Source: JBDTCS01 sp039923455 (GTDB lineage: Bacteria > Bacteroidota > Ignavibacteria > Palsa-1295). From it: DNA of 7,107 nt. The notes beneath the pieces were generated by a model. That model saw nothing but the letters and a program-made list of their open reading frames with translations. It ran no database searches and had not been told where the DNA came from. The position numbers and the translations under genes are program-made. Where the stretch lies: positions 1-7,107 of the forward strand of contig JBDTCS010000182.1 of assembly GCA_039923455.1 (NCBI GenBank), in the 5' to 3' direction. Numbering within the stretch: the first letter of the stretch is position 1; each line of letters begins with the position of its first letter. Below are positions 1 through 6,700 of this stretch, piece by piece.

Positions 1-88
1 TTTGCACGTTTGGATGCGGCGAGGTGGCATACGAGCTAACCTTCTTGCGGGTCCAAAAATAGTCGCACTCCGAGTAGAAGTGCCCTAA
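1..88. other. Unresolved left edge, possibly the 3' end of an upstream gene
   Basis: All three forward frames are open from the window edge, closing at stops at 37-39, 60-62 and 86-88. The frame ending at 62 gives the most protein-like tail (ending ELTFLRVQK), but 19 residues are too few to identify a family. On the minus strand an ATG (complement of 28-30) is preceded by an AAGAAGG stretch about 9 bases upstream, so the start of a divergent gene is also possible; only ten of its codons lie in the window. I cannot choose between these. From 89 to 152 I see only AT-rich spacer. Confidence 0.25.
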
Positions 89-152
89 TCTTAGAATTGA
101 CAGAATAGAACCGTCATTTCAAAATAGAATAAAATTGTCTCTCACGCGTCGT

Positions 153-169
153 ACTACGCAATTCGTAGT
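153..169. promoter_or_regulatory. Perfect dyad next to the promoter box, candidate operator
   Basis: ACTACG at 153-158 and CGTAGT at 164-169 form a perfect 6-bp inverted repeat around a 5-base centre (CAATT). The dyad directly abuts the candidate -7 box at 170-177 and fills the space where the promoter spacer would be. There is no U-tract, so it does not look like a terminator. A dimeric transcription factor site is the simplest reading; the factor is unknown and the assignment is inference from position and symmetry. Confidence 0.4.
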
Positions 170-177
170 TATCTTTG
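170..177 (+). promoter_or_regulatory. Candidate Bacteroidota-type -7 promoter box (TATCTTTG)
   Basis: TATCTTTG matches the TAnnTTTG -7 consensus of Bacteroidota housekeeping promoters exactly. No TTG-type -33 element is found at the usual distance; the adjacent dyad occupies that position, which would fit a factor-dependent promoter. Transcription from here would give a leader of about 115 bases before the ferredoxin start. An alternative sigma70-like reading uses TTGACA at 97-102 with TAGAAT at 125-130, but the 22-base spacer is too long. Confidence 0.4.
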
Positions 178-212
178 CAAAACTTCAGACTCATGCTTTT
201 GATCAGGGGAGT

Positions 213-274
213 TTAAGGGTAAGCGTTGACCGTCTCCACAAAGAAATTTTCCGGAAGGGTATTAATTCCCTTAA
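213..274 (+). promoter_or_regulatory. Leader with two mutually exclusive pairings
   Basis: The arm CCCTTAA (268-274) can pair with TTAAGGG at 213-219 (7 bp, long loop). Its first five bases can instead pair with AAGGG at 255-259 (5 bp, 8-base loop). The two upstream arms share the direct repeat AAGGGTA (215-221 and 255-261). A palindrome, TTCCGGAA (249-256), overlaps the second arm. Competing hairpins just upstream of the first gene could affect translation or readthrough, but the stems are short and no leader peptide or known riboswitch is recognisable. Confidence 0.2.
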
Positions 275-300
275 GTTAGCTTCTCAGTCTCTGTAGAACT

Positions 301-780
301 ATGGCCGACGAGACATCACAACCTAATAAATCAACCCCACCCTGGCTTCGGCCGGCCGGTGAGCGAGGCGTTGCCTCTACTCCTGGCGCTGCTGCCACAC
401 CTGCCGTTGCAAAGTCGGCAGAACCTGAGGGATCTGCACCTAACGCGGCTGCACCAGTTCAGGCTGAAGCGACTGTTACTGTCGCAGAAGCACCGGCAAA
501 AAAGAAAAAAATAAAATTGCTCGCGGTTGTGCACATGGAAGGCTGCACCGGATGCGATGTTTGCGTAGAATTTTGTCCTGTCGATTGCATCTACCATATT
601 CCGGGGCCCGAACATATTCTTGCAGAGAATCCGCACGCAGCGGTCAATGGGGTAGTCATCATCGACGAGGACGTTTGTATTGGCTGCAAGCTTTGTGCGA
701 AATACTGCCCGTGGGAAACTATAGAAATGATAAATTCGGACGCTCTGGAGTTGGCGCGTGCAGCCGGATTAACGTATTGA
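301..780 (+). CDS. 2x[4Fe-4S] ferredoxin with Ala/Pro-rich N-terminal extension
   Basis: A cytoplasmic electron carrier of 159 residues. The C-terminal half is a bacterial dicluster ferredoxin: CxxCxxCxxxCP at C82, C85, C88, C92, then C126, C129, C132, C136. The last Cys of each motif normally ligates the other cluster. C96 gives the common CPVDC variant. Residues 1-66 are low complexity, rich in Ala, Pro and Glu, and begin with P-P-W-L-R at 13-17; a basic KKKK stretch (67-70) leads into the fold. There is no signal peptide or membrane segment. It is the first gene of the unit, 30 bases before the Rieske gene, and its TGA is followed at once by an in-frame TAG. No Shine-Dalgarno is visible before the ATG. 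Family assignment is firm; the redox partner is unknown. The tail motif matches the cytochrome b C-terminus, suggesting association with the complex. Confidence 0.93.
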   Translation: MADETSQPNKSTPPWLRPAGERGVASTPGAAATPAVAKSAEPEGSAPNAAAPVQAEATVTVAEAPAKKKKIKLLAVVHMEGCTGCDVCVEFCPVDCIYHIPGPEHILAENPHAAVNGVVIIDEDVCIGCKLCAKYCPWETIEMINSDALELARAAGLTY

Positions 781-810
781 TAGCTAAGAGAGGATTTATT
801 CAGAAGAGAT

Positions 811-1545
811 ATGGCTGAGGATCTGAGTACAAACGAAGAACTTACACCGCTTCCTTTTATCGAGGATGTCGCTCGTCCGGAAGAAGCGGGCACGCATCCA
901 ACGAGTACCTCCAACATGCCCCCGATGAAGGAGGTACCTGCGGAGTTGCACGCGGTTGCGGCAAAAGTTGCTGCGCCCCGTTCTGCCGAAGCACTCGCTG
1001 CGAAACCGCCCTCGATCAAACTTCCAAAGTCTCTTCCAAAAGCAGATCAAGATCCGGGTATCTGGAATTTTGGTCGCCGAAGTTTTTTGCAGGCTTCCGG
1101 TTGGTTGTCGTTCTTCGGATTTATCACCCTCGCGACTGTTGGTGCGCTGCGAATGATGTTCCCTCGCATTCTCTATGAGCCACCCACCACGTTCAAGGCT
1201 GGTACACCGAAAGACTACCTTCCAATGGCGGTCAATGAGAAATATAAAGAGTCGGAACGTGTTTGGATCTGCCGTGATGAGGACAAGATCTTTGCGCTTA
1301 TCGCGATTTGCACACACCTTGGTTGCACACCAAGATGGCTCACCTCAGAGTTTAAGTTCAAGTGTCCGTGTCACGGGTCGGGATATACGTTCGAAGGTAT
1401 TAACTTCGAAGGCCCTGCGCCACGACCACTGGAGCGCGCTAAGATCCAACTCAGCCCGGATGGCGAATTGCTTGTGGATAAAGGTATCTCTTTCCGTTAC
1501 GAGCGTGGTGATTGGGTAAAGCCGGAGTCGTTCGTGCCGGTTTAG
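811..1545 (+). CDS. petC: Rieske [2Fe-2S] subunit of a cytochrome bc/b6f-type complex, Tat-anchored
   Basis: Takes one electron from quinol at the Qo site and passes it to the c-type subunit on the periplasmic side. Box 1 is CTHLGC (C167, H169, C172) and box 2 is CPCHGSGY (C185, C187, H188). By family rule C167, H169, C185 and H188 bind the cluster, and C172-C187 form the disulfide. S190 and Y192, which raise the potential in high-potential Rieske proteins, are both present. A twin-arginine signal anchor (G-R-R-S-F-L-Q, R89/R90) precedes a membrane helix at about 93-115. The segment FPRILYEPPTTF just after the helix is typical of bacterial bc-complex Rieske proteins. Residues 1-85 form a long Ala/Pro/Glu-rich extension, cytoplasmic by topology and absent from ordinary Rieske subunits. 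Only a poor purine-rich stretch lies before the ATG. The symbol is given at family level; qcrA or petA are used elsewhere. Confidence 0.95.
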   Translation: MAEDLSTNEELTPLPFIEDVARPEEAGTHPTSTSNMPPMKEVPAELHAVAAKVAAPRSAEALAAKPPSIKLPKSLPKADQDPGIWNFGRRSFLQASGWLSFFGFITLATVGALRMMFPRILYEPPTTFKAGTPKDYLPMAVNEKYKESERVWICRDEDKIFALIAICTHLGCTPRWLTSEFKFKCPCHGSGYTFEGINFEGPAPRPLERAKIQLSPDGELLVDKGISFRYERGDWVKPESFVPV

Positions 1546-1568
1546 TCATATCGAATTTCAGCCTTTAC

Positions 1569-1615
1569 TGATCTCAGCCCTTGTTGATCTGAGTCAAAGT
1601 ATTCAAAAGTTTTGA
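1569..1615 (+). other. Rieske-cytochrome b intergenic region with weak hairpins
   Basis: The 112-base gap between the Rieske and cytochrome b genes holds two imperfect structures. TGATCTCAG (1569-1577) pairs with CTGAGTCA (1589-1596) apart from one bulged T. TCAAAA (1603-1608) and TTTTGA (1610-1615) form an AT palindrome around one base. A TTTTT run follows at 1620-1624 after ATTGAG. None is strong enough to call a terminator, and no exact TAnnTTTG box is present. I read it as spacer that may tune mRNA stability or partial readthrough. Confidence 0.25.
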
Positions 1616-1657
1616 TTGAGTTTTTAACAGTGTCAGCCGAATCGAAGTAGCAGATAT

Positions 1658-2698
1658 ATGAAGCTTCCATTTGTACCGCCGAAGCCACCACCTCTGGAAA
1701 AAATCCGTAAGGATGTCACGCAGAATGAGGTGTGGAAGTCAGTCTTTCGGCACTCCTATCAGGATAATCAGCGTAATCGTGCGCTGCAGGTTGTCGATAA
1801 CGTCTTCCTGCATTTGCATCCGACGCGTGTAACGCGTCATGCAACGAACTATGCCTTCACGTGGGGCATGGGTGGCACGACATTCTTGCTGTTTATCGTG
1901 CTGACGATCACTGGCATTATCCTCATGTTTTATTATAGGCCGACCGAAGCGTTCGCCTATAATGATATGAAGGCTCTGATGAATGACGTTGCGTTCGGAC
2001 CGTTTTTGCGCAATATGCATCGTTGGTCTGCGCACGCAATGGTTATCACCGTGATGTTGCACATGTTCCGTGTGTTTCTAACCGGTTCGTATAAGCCGCC
2101 TCGCCAGTTCAACTGGGGAATCGGCGTTATTCTATTGCTCCTCACATTCTTGCTTTCGTTCACAGGCTATTTGCTTCCGTGGGATCAGCTCGCTATTTGG
2201 GCCGTGACGGTAGGTACGAACATGGCGCGATCCGTACCATTACAAGGAAGTGAAGGACCGTTCTCAAATTATCTTGGTCTACGGCCCGATAATGATATTC
2301 GATTTATTCTACTCGGTGGTACGCAGGTAGGAGAGCCAACTTTGCTCAGGTTTTATGTCGGGCATTGTATCTTCTTACCGTTCATCGCAGCGACTTTGAT
2401 GGCAGTGCACTTCTGGCGTGTGAGAAAGGATGGAGGCATCTCCGGACCGGTCGTTGATACGAAGGCGAGTGTCGGAGCAAAATACATCGCCGAAAAAATG
2501 TCGACGATGCGCCTCAACCAGATTAAAGGCACCCCAGCAACCAATGGCAAGCCGGCCGCAGCACCAGCAAAAGTAGCTCCTGCGCCAAAACCAGTCGAAG
2601 CAGGCGCAGCACCTGCGGCCCCAAAAGCCGCAGCTGCACCCGCAGCACCGATTGCTGGTGGAGCAGGCAAAGCACCGCCACCTTGGTTGAAGAAGTAA
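1658..2698 (+). CDS. petB: Cytochrome b6-type subunit with Ala/Pro-rich C-terminal tail
   Basis: Diheme membrane core of the quinol oxidoreductase, carrying electrons from the Qo site to the cytoplasmic-side quinone site. Four membrane helices lie at about 74-94, 121-141, 152-174 and 231-254. Heme ligands are H121 and H135 in helix B and H236 and H251 in helix D; the 14-residue gap in helix D is the b6f spacing. FYYRPT (91-96), HRWSAH, GYLLPWDQ (170-177) and KDGGISGP (257-264) are family signatures. Aligning on FYYRPT, the b6 Cys35 position that bonds heme c_n is G70, so covalent c_n is not expected. At 346 residues it is far longer than plant b6 (215). It has a proline-rich N-terminus, and residues from about 290 are Ala/Pro-rich and end in PPPWLKK. 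Both termini should be cytoplasmic. Subunit IV follows after 91 bases. No Shine-Dalgarno is seen. Confidence 0.95.
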   Translation: MKLPFVPPKPPPLEKIRKDVTQNEVWKSVFRHSYQDNQRNRALQVVDNVFLHLHPTRVTRHATNYAFTWGMGGTTFLLFIVLTITGIILMFYYRPTEAFAYNDMKALMNDVAFGPFLRNMHRWSAHAMVITVMLHMFRVFLTGSYKPPRQFNWGIGVILLLLTFLLSFTGYLLPWDQLAIWAVTVGTNMARSVPLQGSEGPFSNYLGLRPDNDIRFILLGGTQVGEPTLLRFYVGHCIFLPFIAATLMAVHFWRVRKDGGISGPVVDTKASVGAKYIAEKMSTMRLNQIKGTPATNGKPAAAPAKVAPAPKPVEAGAAPAAPKAAAAPAAPIAGGAGKAPPPWLKK

Positions 2699-2719
2699 AT
2701 AATTCGCAGACAGATTTTC

Positions 2720-2742
2720 GGAGTGGGAGTTTCTCTCACTCC
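2720..2742 (+). other. Strong intergenic hairpin without U-tract
   Basis: GGAGTGGGAG (2720-2729) pairs over all ten positions with CTCTCACTCC (2733-2742), with one G-T wobble and a three-base TTT loop. The following ATAGTTAAG is not a U-tract, so intrinsic termination is unlikely. It sits between the cytochrome b and subunit IV genes, whose products are needed together. A role in mRNA processing, 3'-end protection or segmental stability is more likely than termination; this is inference. Confidence 0.55.
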
Positions 2743-2789
2743 ATAGTTAAGAAGAGATAGACAAAAGACATCTCACGATTTTTCAGAAC

Positions 2790-3701
2790 ATGGAAGGTCT
2801 ACATAACTTTTGGACGATATTAAGTCAAGCCGATAACATCCCCATCGTGATAATGATGGTGACTGTTTTCGGTTACTCTTGGCTGGCAGTTAAACAAGCT
2901 CGACGAAACGATCGTCAGGGGATTTTCGAAGCAACACAGTCGGACAAAGTGCAAGTCTGGCCGTATTTGGTGAAGGTGGAATTCCTAATGACCATCGGCA
3001 TCATGATCATTCTTACGGTGTGGTCGATCACGATCAACGCACCGCTCGAAGAAGCTGCAAATCCGACCTTGACACCGAATCCCTCGAAGGCGCCGTGGTA
3101 TTTTCTTGGGTTGCAAGAGATGCTCGTCTATTTCGATCCCTGGATCGCAGGTGTAATGTTGCCAACGTTTATTCTTGTCGGATTGATCTGCGTCCCCTAT
3201 ATCGATATTAACCCAAAGGGGAATGGTTACTACACCTTCAAAGAACGTCCGTTCGCGATCGTCACATTCGCTACAGGCTTTTTGATACTGTGGGTTGCGC
3301 TTATCGTACTTGGTACGTTTATGCGCGGACCTGGTTGGTATTTCTTTTGGCCGTGGGAATTCTGGGATACGCACAGAGTCGTCGCGCTCACCAACGTCGA
3401 TCTCTTCGAAGCCTTGGGAATACCTTCGAAGAACGTCGACGGGTCATTCAACCTACTTCAGGTGCTGCTTGGTGGAATCGTTGTCGTCGGATATCTCGCG
3501 ATTTTTCCGATGTGGATCTGGAGAAAATACAAGACGAAGCTTTCGGTATTGAAAGAGATGGGGCCGATCCGTTTTGGAATTACTATCGCACTCTTTCTGA
3601 TGATGGTCGGGCTACCGATCAAAATGTTGCTCCGGCTTGCGTTTAACATCAAATATATTTGGGTGTTTGGCGTAGGGCACGATCTGTTCTTCAATATTTA
3701 G
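2790..3701 (+). CDS. petD: Cytochrome b C-terminal half (subunit IV-like), extended
   Basis: Completes the split cytochrome b and supplies the ef-loop side of the Qo site. Residues 97-113 carry the loop, with A-P-W-Y at 101-104 where b6f and mitochondrial proteins have P-E-W-Y, so the proton-accepting Glu is replaced by Pro. The sequence NPSKAPWYFLGLQEML resembles forms I recall from menaquinol-oxidising bc complexes. Predicted membrane helices lie near 17-35, 64-83, 116-136, 155-175, 223-245 and 258-282. At 303 residues it is nearly twice the length of plant subunit IV (about 160). The extra parts are an N-terminal helix and a C-terminal region with an aromatic block at about 179-193 (RGPGWYFFWPWEFWD). 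No heme-binding CxxCH occurs, so it is not the cytochrome c fusion seen in Bacillus QcrC. The ATG lacks a Shine-Dalgarno. The symbol is given at family level. Confidence 0.9.
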   Translation: MEGLHNFWTILSQADNIPIVIMMVTVFGYSWLAVKQARRNDRQGIFEATQSDKVQVWPYLVKVEFLMTIGIMIILTVWSITINAPLEEAANPTLTPNPSKAPWYFLGLQEMLVYFDPWIAGVMLPTFILVGLICVPYIDINPKGNGYYTFKERPFAIVTFATGFLILWVALIVLGTFMRGPGWYFFWPWEFWDTHRVVALTNVDLFEALGIPSKNVDGSFNLLQVLLGGIVVVGYLAIFPMWIWRKYKTKLSVLKEMGPIRFGITIALFLMMVGLPIKMLLRLAFNIKYIWVFGVGHDLFFNI

Positions 3702-3710
3702 TGCCGCAGA

Positions 3711-3734
3711 CCGAAGGGCTAATTAGTCCTTCGG
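3711..3734. other. 24-base near-perfect palindrome after subunit IV gene
   Basis: CCGAAGGGCTAA (3711-3722) and TTAGTCCTTCGG (3723-3734) are self-complementary throughout, with a single G-T pair at the eighth position, leaving a loop of about four bases (AATT) in RNA. It starts nine bases after the subunit IV stop and is not followed by a U-run on either strand. It could be an mRNA-stabilising or processing hairpin, or a dyad protein site for a promoter of the cytochrome c gene. No exact TAnnTTTG box follows; TAAGTTTT at 3754-3761 is one base off. Confidence 0.55.
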
Positions 3735-3785
3735 AATACGCTGAATGTAGAAATAAGTTTTAGCATTTTCGACTGAACAGTTTAT

Positions 3786-6700
3786 ATGGCGATCAACCCT
3801 TCCGAAAGACCGGAAAAGGCTCCTTGGTGGAATCCTGTGCGCTACTTCGATGTGCGTCGTCGCATGCCGATTGAACAGCGTTCGTACACGAAGATGTATT
3901 CGCTCCTGGCGATTGCACTCTTCTTGTTCACCCTGTGGGCGGTTATGGATGAAGTAATGACGCGCAGACCTTGGAAGGATATTCAGGAAGATTTCAAAGA
4001 TTTCAAGACCACACGGTTGACCTTTGAGATCAAGAAGCAACTCCACAAGTTGAATCCTGCGGATACGATGGCGATTCACAAAGAGTTGAAATCGGTCCTT
4101 AAGGAGCAAAACTCCGATGGATACAAAGCCAAGCTTGATAAAATCGAAGATCTTGACGTAAAGATCACGAAGGCCCAGCGAGATTATACGTTCACGAAGA
4201 GTAACGCCGACGCGCAGTATTACATTCTCGATGAGGCTCGTACCGAACGCACGGATACGACTTCGAAAAGCAAAGATCTTCGTGTACTCGAATCTAAGAT
4301 GCGTCAAGAGCAGACGGTGGTTGATTCACTGGAAAAGCTTCGTGCGGATATGCAAGCTACTGTGCTTCCGGTTCAGAAGCGGTTAAAGGAAGTTTTGCGT
4401 GTGCATGATTCCGTTTTTGCGGACGTGATCCTCTTGCAGCGCAAGCGCGAAGCAGCGGAAAAGGCACCCATCGCCGTTCACCAAACGATGCTCGTCAATT
4501 ACGAAAAAACGAATTTCAATAATCTTAAGATGCGCGTTGACCGTTGCGTCACGTGTCACTTAGGATATGATGATCAGTTGTTCAAGAATGATACGCTGAT
4601 ATCGAGCAGTCCATCGGAGGTCACAGCATGGAAGAAGGCAAATAAATACGGCGACAAACACTATACGATCGTAAAACTCGGCGCGAATAAAGATACCGTC
4701 GTCGCAATGGTGACACCTGTCTTCCGTACGCATCCCGATGTTGGCCTGCTAATTAAGGGACACAAAGTTGGAGAGGCTTCGGGCCCGGGAGTGCTTGGTT
4801 GCACTTCGTGTCACGCGGGTCAGGGTGCATCGCTCGTATCTCCGGAATTTGCCCACGGCCTCGAGCATCATTGGGCGGAGCCGTTGCTTACGGGGCATTA
4901 CGTCGAATCTTCGTGCATGAATTGCCACTCGGGTAAGATGGATTTCGAAGGTGCGAAATGGATATCCATGGGCAAAAAGCTCTTCACAGACTTTGGTTGT
5001 TATGGTTGTCACAATGCCACGAACTATGATGGCATGCCGAAACAAGCTCCATCGCTCCTAAGTATTTCGAAAAAGGTCACGCCGGCTTGGATGTATCAGT
5101 GGATCGCGAATCCGAGAGGATGGTCACCCGAGACGCGAATGCCGAACTTCATGTTCAGTTCACATGAGGTCACCGCGGTCGTTGCGTATTTGAATGACCA
5201 GTCCAAAACAGGTACCTATACTCCGGTCGCGCATTCCGGTGGTGGAGGAGATGCGACAAGGGGTAAGCAAATCTTTAGTGAGGTCGGCTGTTTCGGTTGT
5301 CACGCAATGGATCAGTTCAAGAGTGAGAGTCGTGTAAAAGAATCGAATGGCTTTGGACCAGATCTAAACAAGATCGGCTCAAAAGTAACGGCAGAATGGC
5401 TGTTTGATTGGTTGAAGAATCCTAAGAATTATCACGCGGAGTCACGAATGCCGAGCTTGCGCCTCAGTGATCCGGAAGCAGCGGACCTGACCGCATATCT
5501 AATGCAGCATACCGGCACGAATGACAGCGTGCATACGAATTTTGATGCGGCCGCGCTGACGAATCCTTCGATGATCAAAGAAGGAGAAAAGATTGTGCGA
5601 ACGTATGGATGCTTCGGTTGCCATGAGATCAAAGGAATGGAGGACGAAGCGAAGGTTTCGGTTAGTCTAAGCACGTTCGGTCGCAAGACGGTCGGTGAAT
5701 TATTCTACGGTAACGTACCAGGGGAAGTACTTGGTGGATTCCGAAAGGAATTCAAGCATGCTGGCTTGCCTCTTGGCGAGTTAGATGAGCATGCGATTCA
5801 CGAAAACCAAGATTGGTACACTTGGGTCGCGGGTAAGATGAAGAACTCCCGCATCTACGCAACCGAGCGCATTCCGCAAAGAATGCCGAACTTCCAGATG
5901 TCGACCGAAGAGGCGTATGCAATATCGGTATTGCTTAAGAGCTTCACGGGAAATTATGTTGCACCGTCCTACATCGATCCGGTAGATGATCCGAATCAGC
6001 TAGCCCTGAATCGAGGTAGATTGTTCGCGCACTGGAATAATTGCGTGGGCTGTCACCAGATTGAGAAGGCCGGAGGGTATATCGGCAAATACATCGACGA
6101 TGCGATGTTCCGTCCACCACTGCTGACGCCTGAAGGTAATAAGGTGCAGGAAGTTTGGCTACGTGGATTCTTACGCGGGCCTTCGACTATTCGTCCGTGG
6201 CTCAAAGTTCGAATGCCGACTTTCGGATTCTCAGATTCGAGTATTGGAGTTGCAACGAAATATTTCCTTGCTACCAAGCATCGCCCGTTCGTGCTGACCG
6301 ATTATCATTTCATCAGCGATCCAAATCTGCTTGCACCGGGGAAGGCGTTGTTCGATCAGCTTAAGTGTATGTCGTGTCACGTGGTTGCATCAGGTCCGGG
6401 CGCTGCACAACAGATTGCACCGAATCTTGAACTTGCCAAGCGCAGACTTCGTCCGGATTGGGTCATAGATTGGCTCCATAATCCCGAGGCCGAACAAGCC
6501 GGAACAAGAATGCCGGGCTTCTGGGGTACACCAAAGACGGGCTTCAACACGATGTTCCCGCAAGTCTTGGCCGGAGATGTCGAGATGCAAATTCGCGCTG
6601 TACGTGATTACGTATATTCGATCGGTAGAACCGAAGATCCTGTGCAGACGCCGTACGCGGTTATCAATGGCTCAGATCATTATGTACTTCCGAATGGGAC

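Noticed and set aside
97..130. sigma70-like promoter TTGACA with TAGAAT
   Set aside because: The spacer is 22 bases, well outside the working range; at 17 bases the hexamer is CAAAAT, a poor -10.
498..511. A6-G-A7 tract in the ferredoxin gene that fits the A AAA AAG slippery heptamer in the right phase, with the -1 frame open to 818
   Set aside because: A -1 shift would replace the whole cluster-binding domain with an unrelated sequence. The tract is explained by the KKKK codons, and no downstream stimulatory stem is evident.
2353..2739. Minus-strand open frame of 128 codons over the cytochrome b tail
   Set aside because: It is the antisense of the Ala/Pro-rich tail, whose GC-biased codons leave the opposite strand open; there is no start context or domain.
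3723..4307. Minus-strand open frame of 194 codons over the N-terminus of the octaheme cytochrome
   Set aside because: It opposes a well-supported gene, has no recognisable domain, and its composition mirrors the charged coiled-coil region on the + strand.
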